NCBI GenBank assembly: GCA_964468125.1
Contig: CAYXVF010000075.1
Location: 1-30,361 of the forward strand
Source: CAYXVF01 sp964468125
Lineage (GTDB): Bacteria > Myxococcota > XYA12-FULL-58-9 > CAYXVF01
Length of the DNA: 30,361 nucleotides
Direction: 5' to 3'
The translations under genes were made by a program, and so were the position numbers. Under the pieces are notes generated by a model. It was not told the DNA's origin. It saw only the letters and a list, made by a program, of their open reading frames with translations, and did not search any database. This document shows, one piece after another, positions 16,961 to 24,602 of this stretch. Within the stretch, counting starts at the first letter, position 1, and each line of letters opens with the position of its first letter.

Positions 16961-17013
16961 TCGATCGTGATCGATCGAGCAGGATCGATCGAGGATCGAT
17001 CGGGGATCGATCG
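16959..17013. repeat. Array of five GATCGATCG palindromes
   Basis: GATCGATCG occurs at 16959-16967, 16969-16977, 16983-16991, 16994-17002 and 17005-17013, with spacers of 1, 5, 2 and 2 bases. Each copy contains the palindrome GATCGATC and the hexamer CGATCG, giving ten GATC sites in 55 bases. The first copy begins in the stop codon of the HEAT-type gene. Any two copies could pair in RNA or single-stranded DNA. It lies between convergent genes. Confidence 0.85.
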
Positions 17014-17036
17014 TGCAGGCACATGATCGGCGAATG

Positions 17037-17083
17037 GTGGGCTTTATTGATTCGCGGCCCACGGCTGCAGGGAGCACCAGCCG
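17037..17083. terminator. Possible tandem hairpins between convergent genes
   Basis: GTGGGC (17037-17042) pairs with GCCCAC (17057-17062), and CGGCTG (17062-17067) pairs with CAGCCG (17078-17083). The second is followed by CGTTTCT. Neither has a good U-tract, so termination is only suggested by position. Confidence 0.3.
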
Positions 17084-17089
17084 CGTTTC

Positions 17090-17431
17090 TCAGTCGGCGT
17101 TCAGATAGATGCGCAGCACCGTCAACAGGACCACGGTCACGAGACCGGCCGCGGCGGTCAGCGTGATGCCCCAGACCCATCCGTGCGCACCGAAGCCATA
17201 GAGCGCTTCGTCCGAGGCGCCAAAGGCGAGAAAGGCGAGGGTGACCATCAGCAGATCGGCGCAGGCGAGCGCGCCCACGGAGAGCCAGAGGCGCGCGGGT
17301 TGATTGTCGAAACGCGCGAGGATCTCGGCCCGCGACGGTGAGCCGGTTCGCCAGCCCGCCTCGAGCAGGCGTGCAGCCACGACGATCAGAACCCCCGCAA
17401 AAGCCAGGACGAATGCGTCAACGAGGTTCAT
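17090..17431 (-). CDS. Small membrane protein with three hydrophobic helices
   Basis: A 113-residue protein starting MNLVDAFVLAFAGVL, with hydrophobic helices at about residues 4-20, 48-70 and 84-108 and a basic cytoplasmic-type loop (residues 26-46) between the first two. I do not recognise a family. It is convergent with the HEAT-type gene and divergent from rpsA; the ATG start at 17431 leaves a 119-base divergent region. Composition and codon use match the neighbours, so it is probably real. Confidence 0.65.
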   Translation of the reverse strand: MNLVDAFVLAFAGVLIVVAARLLEAGWRTGSPSRAEILARFDNQPARLWLSVGALACADLLMVTLAFLAFGASDEALYGFGAHGWVWGITLTAAAGLVTVVLLTVLRIYLNAD

Positions 17432-17467
17432 AGCCTGCTTCTAGCGCGAAAGGCCCTGGCTCTGGTA

Positions 17468-17513
17468 GCCGGCGGGTTGTCGTTTTGCCTGGAGTAGGCT
17501 AGCAACCGCCGGC
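17468..17513. repeat. Long inverted repeat upstream of rpsA
   Basis: GCCGGCGG (17468-17475) is the exact complement of CCGCCGGC (17506-17513). After one bulged G, TTG (17477-17479) pairs with CAA (17503-17505). This gives an 11-bp stem with a 23-base loop, ending 37 bases before the rpsA start. It overlaps a possible promoter. It could be an operator, or an RNA hairpin if transcription starts upstream. Confidence 0.6.
17477..17505 (+). promoter_or_regulatory. Possible rpsA promoter
   Basis: TTGTCG (17477-17482) and TAGCAA (17500-17505) are separated by exactly 17 bases, with a start expected near 17512 and a 5' leader of about 40 bases. Match to consensus is moderate only. The two boxes sit inside the arms and loop of the inverted repeat. 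Confidence 0.3.
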
Positions 17514-17550
17514 CCCGGCGATGTGGCCGCTTTCAGTGAGGTCGTGACAC

Positions 17551-19230
17551 GTGTCTGAGCCGACAGTCGTTGCAGAAGAAGAATCAGCCCCCGCGGAGAC
17601 GCCGGTAGAAACGCCGGCGGACACGCCGCTGAAGGTCGGGCTCGAGACCCTGAAGCTGGCGGAGATCGACGACGGCTCCCTTGCACTCGTGGACGGTGAC
17701 GGGGTTCGCTTCACCGTACCCCGTACGAGCTGGGCCGGCGGCGAGCCGGTGCAGGGCGCCGAAGTCGAGGCCTTTGTCGACCGGGAAGAAGAGCCCTTCT
17801 ATGCCTCCCTGTTGATGGCGGAGCAGCTTCGTACCTACGAGCGGATCGAAGACGCGGCGAAGAATGGCACCGAGCTCGAGGGTGAGGTCGTCGCGAAGGT
17901 GAAGAGCGGCTTCGCGGTGGACGTCGGCGTGCGCGCGTTCTTGCCGGCGAGTCAGGCGACACTTCGACCTGGGGGGCTCGTTCCAGAGCTCGTCGGTGAG
18001 CGCCTGCGCTTCCGGGTCGAGAGCTTTCAGTCAAAGCGCATGAACCTGGTTCTGACGCGTCGGCCCATCCTCGAAGAGGAGCGCCAAGTCGCGGCCAAAG
18101 AAACGCTCGCGCGCCTCACCGAAAGCGAGGTGCTCGAGGGGCAGGTCGTGAGCTTTACGAACTACGGTATGTTCGTCGACATCGGAGGCGTCGATGGGCT
18201 CGTCCACCAGAGCGATGTACGCTGGGGACGCCCGCTCGATCCGAAGACCGCCTACGAGCTCGGCCAGAAGATCGAGGTGAAAGTGCTCTCCGTCGAGCGC
18301 GCGGCCGGCAAGGTGCAGCTCGGGATCAAACAGCTGAGCGAAGATCCGTGGCTCCGCGCGAGTGACGAGTATCCGGCCGGAAGGCGTATCCCGGCCAAGG
18401 TGGTGAGCTTGACCAAGTACGGCGCCTTCGTCGAAGTGCAGCCCGGCCTAGAAGGCATGGTGCACGTTTCCGAAATGAGCTGGACCGAGCGCGTCAACGA
18501 CCCGAAGCAGGTGCTGAAGGTCGGCGAAGCGATCGAAGTGGTCGTAATCGACGTGGACCACGAGAATCGACGGATGAGCCTCGGGTTGAAGCAAGCGCAG
18601 CCGAACCCGTGGGAGGCGTGGTCTGCCAAGTACGTCAACGGCACGAAAGTCAGTGGCCCGGTCACCAGCATCACCGAGTTCGGTGTCTTCGTGAACGTCG
18701 AGCCGGGTCTCGATGGTTTGGTGCACGTCAGCGACATGAAGTGGCACGAACGCGTCGAAGACCCCAAGACCCTTTTCAAGAAGGGGGACGAGGTCGAGGC
18801 CGTGGTGCTCAAACTCGACAGTGAAGGTCAGCGCCTTTCTCTCGGGATCAAGCAGCTCACCGAAGACCCCTGGAAGTCGATCGCGAAACGCTACTCGCGC
18901 GGCATGGCGATCAAGGGCAAGATCACCCGAGTGGTCGACTTTGGCGCCTTCGTTCAGCTCGAAGAGGGCCTCGAGGGGCTCGTGCACGTCTCGCAGATCG
19001 CCGTGGAACGGGTGGAAAAGCCGGGCGATGTTGTCACGACCGGCCAGGAGGTCGAGGCGCTCGTGGTCGCCGTGGACCGAAAGCAGCGCAAGGTGAGTCT
19101 ATCGATGCGGGCTGTCCACGAGGGCCTGGACGACGACTATCGCGATTATCTCCAGGACGACGCGCCCGGATTTGGCAACCCTCTCGCAGATGCCCTCGCC
19201 AAGGCTTCGGGCAAGACCGACTCGGAGTAG
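17551..19230 (+). CDS. rpsA: 30S ribosomal protein S1
   Basis: Ribosomal protein bS1, which binds mRNA and helps initiation on structured or weak-Shine-Dalgarno messages. The 559 residues carry an acidic N-terminal tail (about 1-30), then six S1/OB-fold domains at roughly 32-90 (divergent), 105-170, 190-258, 277-347, 364-434 and 450-520. The later domains repeat the pattern VxSxTxYGAFVEVxPGLEGMVHVSE and end in DPW motifs (EDPWLRAS, PNPWEAW, EDPWKS). The C-terminus is acidic and probably flexible. GTG is the start; no strong ribosome binding site is present, though GAGG lies at 17538-17541. The next gene starts 36 bases downstream on the same strand. Confidence 0.96.
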   Translation: MSEPTVVAEEESAPAETPVETPADTPLKVGLETLKLAEIDDGSLALVDGDGVRFTVPRTSWAGGEPVQGAEVEAFVDREEEPFYASLLMAEQLRTYERIEDAAKNGTELEGEVVAKVKSGFAVDVGVRAFLPASQATLRPGGLVPELVGERLRFRVESFQSKRMNLVLTRRPILEEERQVAAKETLARLTESEVLEGQVVSFTNYGMFVDIGGVDGLVHQSDVRWGRPLDPKTAYELGQKIEVKVLSVERAAGKVQLGIKQLSEDPWLRASDEYPAGRRIPAKVVSLTKYGAFVEVQPGLEGMVHVSEMSWTERVNDPKQVLKVGEAIEVVVIDVDHENRRMSLGLKQAQPNPWEAWSAKYVNGTKVSGPVTSITEFGVFVNVEPGLDGLVHVSDMKWHERVEDPKTLFKKGDEVEAVVLKLDSEGQRLSLGIKQLTEDPWKSIAKRYSRGMAIKGKITRVVDFGAFVQLEEGLEGLVHVSQIAVERVEKPGDVVTTGQEVEALVVAVDRKQRKVSLSMRAVHEGLDDDYRDYLQDDAPGFGNPLADALAKASGKTDSE

Positions 19231-19266
19231 ATTCACCCATTTGCGCAGGCGTGTTAGACCGGGCGG

Positions 19267-19793
19267 GTGGAGTCCAATACCAACAGCGAGTCGAGAACGG
19301 GGCGCGCCGTCTTTGCCTCGCTTTATTTGGTCGCCGTCGCGGTCGCGGTCTTCCTGCTCGAGGACTGGCGAGCGCTCCTAGGCCTCTTCGTCATTCAATT
19401 GGTCGTGGGTGTCGCGCTCTGGCGTTCCCTACGACCGGTGTTTCGCTCTTTTCGGAAGCTAGGCGTCTTTGCGCTCCTCGTCCTCACGAGCTACACGCTC
19501 GTCGGAACGGGCGTCGAAGGCGAGCGCTTCTACCCGCTCCCCATTTGGCCCGATCGCCTGAGCCTCGATGGTTTGCTCTTCGGCACGGTGATGATGCTTC
19601 GGATCTTCACTGTCGTTTTTGCGTCGGGCTGGGTGCGACTGCTCGCCGGGCCCCAGGGTTTTGCCGCGGGGTTGTCATCGCTCGGGCTTCCACGCAGTTT
19701 TGCGGAGCTCCTTGACGGAACCCTGGGACTTCTCGAAGGTGACCCTGAGTTGCGCGGCGGCCATGGTCGAGGGCGCGGCGGCGGACGCGGCGG
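19267..19793 (+). CDS. ECF transporter T-component-like membrane protein, 3' end in gap
   Basis: The visible 176 residues begin at GTG 19267. Hydrophobic helices lie at about 14-31, 36-52, 65-81 and 104-127. They are followed by a cytoplasmic segment LGLPRSFAELLDGTLGLLEG (about 137-156) that resembles the coupling-helix region of CbiQ/EcfT proteins, the membrane scaffolds that connect an ATPase pair to a substrate-binding S subunit. The frame then enters a Gly/Arg-rich stretch (RGRGGGRGG) and runs into the assembly gap. No ATPase gene is visible nearby. The Shine-Dalgarno is poor. It is followed on the same strand by the S-like half and by mosA and mosB. The family call is by topology and motif only. 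Confidence 0.6.
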
Positions 19794-19912
19794 NNNNNNN
19801 NNNNNNNNNNNNNNNNNNNNNNNNNNNNNNNNNNNNNNNNNNNNNNNNNNNNNNNNNNNNNNNNNNNNNNNNNNNNNNNNNNNNNNNNNNNNNGCGGCGG
19901 CGGACGCGGCGG
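19775..19912. repeat. Identical 19-bp Gly/Arg-coding repeat flanking the gap
   Basis: GCGGCGGCGGACGCGGCGG is present at 19775-19793 (left edge of the gap) and at 19894-19912 (right edge). Both copies are read in the same codon phase in the two open frames, giving GGGRGG on each side. A collapsed tandem repeat is the likely reason for the gap. Confidence 0.85.
19794..19893. other. Assembly gap of 100 N
   Basis: Exactly 100 undetermined bases, the conventional size for a scaffold gap of unknown length. It lies inside the Gly/Arg-rich coding stretch. If the real length is 2 modulo 3 (for example 101), the left and right frames join as one ORF. Confidence 0.95.
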
Positions 19913-20609
19913 TGGCGGTGGCAGAGGGCGCGGCCGCGACGACGGCCCGGGGATCGAGATCCGACGGCTGATTCGCGGTGACACGCAGGTGTTCGTGGAT
20001 TTGGTGGAGCGTTCCGTGCGGCGGGCTCGGCGCCAGCAGCGGGGCACGAACCCTCCAGCCGACTACAGCCTTCTCTCCGGCTTGCTCCTCCTCATGCTCA
20101 GCATCAAGGCGCTCAAGATCGTCCCCGGACTGCCCTTCGCCCCGGGGCACAAAGGTGTGGTCTTGATCCCTACATACCTGTTGGCCGCAGCCCTCACCAC
20201 GCGCCGCTTCGGGGCGACCCTCCTCGGCAGCACCTTCGGCACCGTCAGCTTTCTCATGGGCGACGGAAAGTACGGGATCTTCGAGGTTTTCAAGCACATC
20301 ACGCCCGGCCTGCTGGCCGATGCGGTGGCCCCCTGGCTGCGACGGAGCCGTTCGGTCTGGGTGTACGCCAGTGTAGGAATGGTTCTTGCTGCTGGTCGGT
20401 GGGGAACGATTGCGCTGGTGCTCGTTCTCGTTGGAGCACCGGCTGCGGTGATGGCGATGTTGGCCCCGATCGCGTTGGTCCATTTGGCTTTCGGCGCAGC
20501 TAGTGGAGTAGTGACAGCAGCTTTGTTGCGTGGGGGAGCGAGAATCCTCGAGGCAGCAACCGACGAGGAGCGGCCCTCCTCAACACAAGACCGTGACGTC
20601 GCTTCCTGA
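19894..20609 (+). CDS. ECF transporter S-component-like membrane protein, 5' end in gap
   Basis: The frame is open from the right edge of the gap. It begins with a Gly/Arg-rich stretch (GGGRGGGGGRGRGR), then a charged helix (about 19980-20040: DTQVFVDLVERSVRRARRQQ) resembling the second cytoplasmic helix of a T component. About 170 residues follow with five or six hydrophobic helices, including KALKIVPGLPFAPGHKGVV and GATLLGSTFGTVSFLMGDGK, and then a hydrophilic tail. Size and topology fit a small substrate-capture (S) protein of ECF-type importers; I cannot name a family. It may be the C-terminal half of a T-S fusion with the gene to its left. Seventeen bases separate its stop from mosA, so it is probably cotranscribed with the storage-protein genes. 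Confidence 0.6.
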
Positions 20610-20626
20610 GGTCACGCGGAGAAGAG

Positions 20627-21478
20627 ATGAAAACATCAGAAGGACTCGTCACCGGCGACGGCCGGACGCATGTGAACAATGAGTTCATGCGCGAAAGCTT
20701 GGTCTCACACGCGTTGAATGACCGGGTGCAGTCGCAGGTGGGAGAAGAAGTCTCACTGCTGCCCTGGGCCAAGTTTGTGAACATCGGTGGCGGCAGCATC
20801 ATGGACAAAGGGGCGGAAGCGATTCTGCCGCTGCTCGACGAGCTCCGCAACCTCCGCAAAGAGCATCACTTCATCCTCTCCGTCGGTGGCGGGGTACGCG
20901 CGCGCCACACCTACCAAATCGCAATGGACCTGGGGCTGCCCACCGGCGGACTCGCCCAAGTGGCGGGCGCAGTGGAGGAGCAAAACTCGACCATCGTGCA
21001 TGCCTTGTTGTCACAGCACGGCGGAATCTCGATGTGTCGGGAGCACTTCTCCGAGCTTCCCAAATACCTGCTCACGGGGATGACACCGATTGTCATTTCG
21101 ATGCCACCGTACCACTTCTGGGAGCCACCGTCTCGCGAAGGTGTGTTGCCGGAAAACGGATCGGACCTCGGTGCGTTCATGACCGCAGAGGTGCTCGGTG
21201 TGAACCAGATGATTTTCATCAAGGACCGTGACGGTCAGTTCACCCGCAACCCGGCGAATCACTCGGACGCGACGCTGATCGAAGAGTGCCACGTGAAGGA
21301 CCTGATCGATCTGCCGCGCGAGGACCTCATCGTGGAGCGGACGGTGCTAGAGGCACTGAACCGCGCCCGTCACGTCCGGACTATCAATGTCGTCAATGGC
21401 CTGGAGCGCGGCTCGGTGAGCAAGGCGTTTGCAGGAGAGAAAGTGGGCACCCTCATTCACCAGGATCCGCAGTCATGA
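20627..21478 (+). CDS. mosA: Molybdenum storage protein subunit alpha-like (MosA)
   Basis: A 283-residue amino-acid-kinase-fold protein resembling MosA of the Azotobacter MoSto complex, which stores polyoxomolybdate or tungstate clusters inside an ATP-dependent alpha3-beta3 cage. Residues 43-62 hold LLPWAKFVNIGGGSIMDKG, then AEAILPLLDELR, GGGVRARHTYQ and MDLGLPTGGLAQ, all matching the MosA pattern as I remember it. A nucleotide-site segment FIKDRDGQFTRNP lies near 200. The region after MPPYH (residues 159-163) reads FWEPPSR, where I recall further histidines in the Azotobacter protein, so cluster ligands may differ. The ATG follows CGGAGAAGAG. The stop overlaps the mosB start (ATGA), as expected for subunits of one complex. 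Confidence 0.85.
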   Translation: MKTSEGLVTGDGRTHVNNEFMRESLVSHALNDRVQSQVGEEVSLLPWAKFVNIGGGSIMDKGAEAILPLLDELRNLRKEHHFILSVGGGVRARHTYQIAMDLGLPTGGLAQVAGAVEEQNSTIVHALLSQHGGISMCREHFSELPKYLLTGMTPIVISMPPYHFWEPPSREGVLPENGSDLGAFMTAEVLGVNQMIFIKDRDGQFTRNPANHSDATLIEECHVKDLIDLPREDLIVERTVLEALNRARHVRTINVVNGLERGSVSKAFAGEKVGTLIHQDPQS

Positions 21479-22242
21479 CCAACATCGCAGTAGACCTCAG
21501 CAAGTCTGACGCCGGATACGAGCCCTATGGCGTTCTGCCTCATCTGAAGATCCTGAAGATCGGCGGGCAGAGCATCATGGACCGTGGCGCTTTCGCCGTA
21601 CTTCCCATCATCGAAGAGCTGGTCGAGGCGTCCAAACAGCACAAAATCCTGCTCTGCGCCGGCGGCGGAACCCGCGCCCGGCACGCCTATTCGTTGGGCC
21701 GGCAGCTGAACCTGCCCACCGGAGTCATGGCCGATCTCGGAGCCGCGGTGCCGCGCCAGAATGCCCGCATGCTGCAGATGCTCCTGGCCAAGCACGGCGG
21801 GATCTACATCATGCCCGACGACATCGAGAAGCTGCCGCTCTACATGCAACTGGGCGCCATTCCGGTTCTGGGCGGCATGCCGCCCTTTAGCTTTTGGGAG
21901 AAGCCCGCTCGCAAGGGCAATATCCCGGAGCACCGAACGGACAGCGGCTCGTTCTATCTCGCCGAGTTCTTCGGTTGTCCGGAGGTGTACTTCATCAAGG
22001 ATGAAGACGGTCTCTACACGGATGACCCAAAGAAGAACCCGGAGGCGGAGCAGATCCCAGAGATCAGCGCCAAGGAGCTGCTGAAGCGCGACCTCCCAGA
22101 CCTGGTGATCGAGCGTGTGGTCGTGGAAGATCTGCCCTACGCGAAGAGCTGTAAGAAGATCCGGATCTTCAACGGCCTGAAGAAGGGCTCGATCCTCGGC
22201 GCGCTCAATGGCGAGCCGACGGGGACGGTGATTCACGCCTGA
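21475..22242 (+). CDS. mosB: Molybdenum storage protein subunit beta-like (MosB)
   Basis: A 255-residue protein of the UMP-kinase-like amino-acid-kinase fold, the second subunit of a MoSto-type complex. Conserved segments include KIGGQSIMDRG at about 28-38, CAGGGTRARHAYSLG, LLAKHGGIYI, GGMPPFSFWEKPARKG, EHRTDSGSFYLAEFFG and the ATP-site stretch FIKDEDGLYTDDPKKNP. The match to Azotobacter MosB is closer than that of the upstream gene to MosA. The ATG at 21475 overlaps the mosA stop by four bases; an open frame further upstream lies inside mosA and is not protein-like. Its last 38 bases overlap the 3' end of the convergent symporter gene. Confidence 0.87.
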   Translation: MTNIAVDLSKSDAGYEPYGVLPHLKILKIGGQSIMDRGAFAVLPIIEELVEASKQHKILLCAGGGTRARHAYSLGRQLNLPTGVMADLGAAVPRQNARMLQMLLAKHGGIYIMPDDIEKLPLYMQLGAIPVLGGMPPFSFWEKPARKGNIPEHRTDSGSFYLAEFFGCPEVYFIKDEDGLYTDDPKKNPEAEQIPEISAKELLKRDLPDLVIERVVVEDLPYAKSCKKIRIFNGLKKGSILGALNGEPTGTVIHA

Positions 22243-23650
22243 GGGTGGCAACACCATAGTACGCCAGCAAGCCCACCAGGGTGCTCGCCAGAGTCGCGGG
22301 CATCGCTGGTGTGAGGCTCAAGAAATCCTCCGCGCCTACCGCGAGGTGGCCCCCCCATAGGACCGTGGACAAACCCATCGACCAGAGGGCGGCACTTTCG
22401 TCGCCCACCTCTGAGAACAGGCCGACGGCCAGGGGAACCAGGAGCGCAACGAGGCCGATCGCGTAGGCGGTCTCGAGGAGCTCGTAGGCGCTCGCGCCGC
22501 TGAACGCCACAACGAGCGACAGCAGGGTGACGAACGCCACCATCGCTCGGTTCAAGGTGAGGCCGTCGACTGCGAGCCGCGACAGGGCGGGGACGTGGGG
22601 GGCGATGTTCTGAGCCAGCACGGTCGCGGGTGAGAGCATGGCGCTGTCGATGGTAGAGAGCACGGCGGCGAATATCGCGAGCACGAAGACGATCAGGGGC
22701 GCCGGATGCATGAAGTGAGTGGCCACGGCGGCGAGGGCGGAGCTTCCTTCATCCGGTACACGGTCCAATGTCCCGAGTCCCAACAGAATGGGGACCATGC
22801 CGACCGCGATGTACGCAACGCCAGCGGCACTGCACGCGCGTCTTGCGGTGCGACCAGACTCGGAAGCGAAGATCCGTTGAGTGAGATCCTGGGCCGGAAT
22901 GTTCCCGAGCGCCGCAATTGATAGCAGCGTCACCCATCCCACCGCCTCGCCGAGGGTGTCCGTGGGAATGACGGTGCGTTTCTCCGGAGGGATCGACGAC
23001 AAGAGCGTCGCGGTGCCGCCGATGGGGTCGCCGTTGCCGAGGGTCCAGGCGACCTCAGTGCCCAGAATCAACAGCCCCAACACGAGGAGAAGGACCTGCA
23101 CTGCGTCAGTGAGCGTCACGGACCACATGCCGCCGACCAACGTGTAGAACGCCCCCACCGCCGCAACGAGCATGATCCCCGCCGCTTCGGGTATTCCAAA
23201 GAAGAGATCGAGCAGCTCCGCGAGGGCGAGAAATTGAGCGGCGATCCAGCCGAGGTAACCGGGCACCATCAGGATTCCCGCAAGAATCTCCGCCCGCACA
23301 CCAAAGCGTCGTCGGTAGAAGTCGATGACCGTGAGAAGCTTCATGTCCCAGAGCCGCTCGGCGAAGAAGAAACCCGCGACGAGGAGGCACAGGCCGGAAC
23401 CGAGGGGCTCGAGGGCGATACTCTGCAAGCCGCTCGCGCGCGCTTCGTCCGTGGCGGTGAGCAAGGTTCCTGCGCCGAACCAGGTGGCGAAGAGCCCGGG
23501 CATGGCGAGCCAGAAGGGGAGCCTGCGCCCGGCGACCACGAAGTCGTCGACGTCGTGGACCCGTTCGCGAACCGCGAGGGAGAGCGCGAACATCGCAACC
23601 ACGAAGAGCACGAGCACCGCGCCCAGGGCGAAGGTCCAAGCGGGAGTCAT
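22205..23650 (-). CDS. Sodium:solute symporter family (SSS/SSF) transporter
   Basis: A 481-residue membrane protein with about 13 hydrophobic helices, starting MTPAWTFALGAVLVLFVV. The family signature is visible: VDDFVVAGRRLPFW at about 33-46, ATWFGAGTLL, GGMWSVTLTDAVQ, ALGNIPAQDLTQRIFAS, and FAAVLSTIDSAMLSPATVL in the later half, corresponding to the sodium-site helix of LeuT-fold SSF proteins. Members import amino acids, sugars, pantothenate, acetate and other solutes with sodium; the substrate cannot be read here. The ATG at 23650 was chosen because upstream in-frame sequence is Arg/Ser-rich and unlike protein. It is convergent with and overlaps mosB by 38 bases, and divergent from the exonuclease gene with about 30 bases between. 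Confidence 0.9.
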   Translation of the reverse strand: MTPAWTFALGAVLVLFVVAMFALSLAVRERVHDVDDFVVAGRRLPFWLAMPGLFATWFGAGTLLTATDEARASGLQSIALEPLGSGLCLLVAGFFFAERLWDMKLLTVIDFYRRRFGVRAEILAGILMVPGYLGWIAAQFLALAELLDLFFGIPEAAGIMLVAAVGAFYTLVGGMWSVTLTDAVQVLLLVLGLLILGTEVAWTLGNGDPIGGTATLLSSIPPEKRTVIPTDTLGEAVGWVTLLSIAALGNIPAQDLTQRIFASESGRTARRACSAAGVAYIAVGMVPILLGLGTLDRVPDEGSSALAAVATHFMHPAPLIVFVLAIFAAVLSTIDSAMLSPATVLAQNIAPHVPALSRLAVDGLTLNRAMVAFVTLLSLVVAFSGASAYELLETAYAIGLVALLVPLAVGLFSEVGDESAALWSMGLSTVLWGGHLAVGAEDFLSLTPAMPATLASTLVGLLAYYGVATLRRESPSPSARH

Positions 23651-23679
23651 AGCTCTTGTGATCGGTCCGGTGGACGGCG

Positions 23680-24525
23680 ATGGTGCGCGCGATGTATGTG
23701 CATTTGATCGATGGAACCTACGAGTTGTTCCGCTCGTTCTACGGCGCACCGGCGCGAAAGTCATCCAGCGGACGAGAGGTTGGGGCCACGCGCAGCTTCC
23801 TTCGGAGCCTGCGACGCTTCGTCGATTCGCCGGCGGTTACCCACGTCGCCTGTGCCTTCGATACGGTGATCGAGTCCTTTCGCAACGAGCTCTTCGAGGG
23901 CTACAAGACCGGCGAGGGCATTGATCCGGATCTCCTCGCGCAGTTTCCGCTGGTGGAGAAGGCTGCGGCGGCCCTGGGAGTGCGGGTCTGGTCGATGATC
24001 GAATTCGAGACGGACGACGGTCTCGCCACCGGTGCCGCTCGCTTTTCAGCCCTCCCCGAGGTGGAGCGCGTTTTCATTTGCTCCCCCGACAAGGACTTCG
24101 CCCAGTGTGTCGATGACAAGGTCGTCCTGTGGGACCGTCTCCGTGACGTGGTCTACGACCGCAAGGGCGTGATCGAGAAGTGGGGCGTGCCGCCGGAGTC
24201 CATTCCCGACTATCTCGCCCTCGTCGGAGACAGCGCAGACGGTATCCCTGGCGTTCCTAAGTGGGGGGCCAAGTCAACTGCGAAGTTGCTGGCGCACTAC
24301 GGCACCGTCGATGCCATCCCTGCAGATCCCATTCAGTGGCAGGTCGAGGTGCGAGGCGCAAAAGGGCTCGCCGAATCCCTCGAGGCGCACCGCGACGTGG
24401 TAGGTCTCTACAAAACACTCGCGACGCTGCGCCGGGATGCGCCGGTGAGCAAGACCCTCGCGGAGATCGAGTATCGAGGCGTCGACGAAGAGGCGTTGGC
24501 CGCCCTCGAGCTCGAGCTCGACTAA
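23680..24525 (+). CDS. Stand-alone 5'-3' exonuclease (PolA-N/FEN-like)
   Basis: A 281-residue homologue of the N-terminal 5'-nuclease domain of DNA polymerase I, without any polymerase domain. Metal-binding motifs are present: LIDGTYELFRSFY at the N-terminus, ACAFD at about 58-62, a substrate clamp FRNELFEGYKTG, CSPDKDFAQCVDD, and the helix-3-turn-helix GDSADGIPGVPKWGAKST. These enzymes remove RNA primers or 5' flaps; a second copy beside polA is common. The ATG at 23680 was used; an ATG four codons later (MYVHLIDG) would also fit the family start. A run of seven A follows the stop. It lies upstream of the MATE attenuator region but is probably a separate transcript. Confidence 0.9.
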   Translation: MVRAMYVHLIDGTYELFRSFYGAPARKSSSGREVGATRSFLRSLRRFVDSPAVTHVACAFDTVIESFRNELFEGYKTGEGIDPDLLAQFPLVEKAAAALGVRVWSMIEFETDDGLATGAARFSALPEVERVFICSPDKDFAQCVDDKVVLWDRLRDVVYDRKGVIEKWGVPPESIPDYLALVGDSADGIPGVPKWGAKSTAKLLAHYGTVDAIPADPIQWQVEVRGAKGLAESLEAHRDVVGLYKTLATLRRDAPVSKTLAEIEYRGVDEEALAALELELD

Positions 24526-24543
24526 AAAAATCAAAAAGGGGTG

Positions 24544-24572
24544 TTGACGCCTTCGACGGCGCTTCGTACCAC
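24544..24572 (+). promoter_or_regulatory. Candidate promoter of the MATE leader transcript
   Basis: TTGACG (24544-24549) matches the -35 consensus at five of six positions. Exactly 17 bases later is TACCAC (24567-24572), a moderate -10. A start near 24579 would place the leader ORF ribosome binding site AGGAA (24589-24593) and ATG (24603) just downstream. Confidence 0.4.
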
Positions 24573-24602
24573 TGACAGGAGAGCGATCAGGAACTCATAT
24601 CG

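Noticed and set aside
16959..17013. CRISPR-like repeat
   Set aside because: Repeat units are nine bases with 1-5 base spacers and no cas genes; this is a palindrome cluster.
19794..19971. ORF reading through the N run in the left-hand frame
   Set aside because: After the gap that frame gives an Ala-rich product and soon stops, while the frame shifted by one gives the Gly/Arg repeat in the same phase as on the left. The 100-N length is arbitrary.
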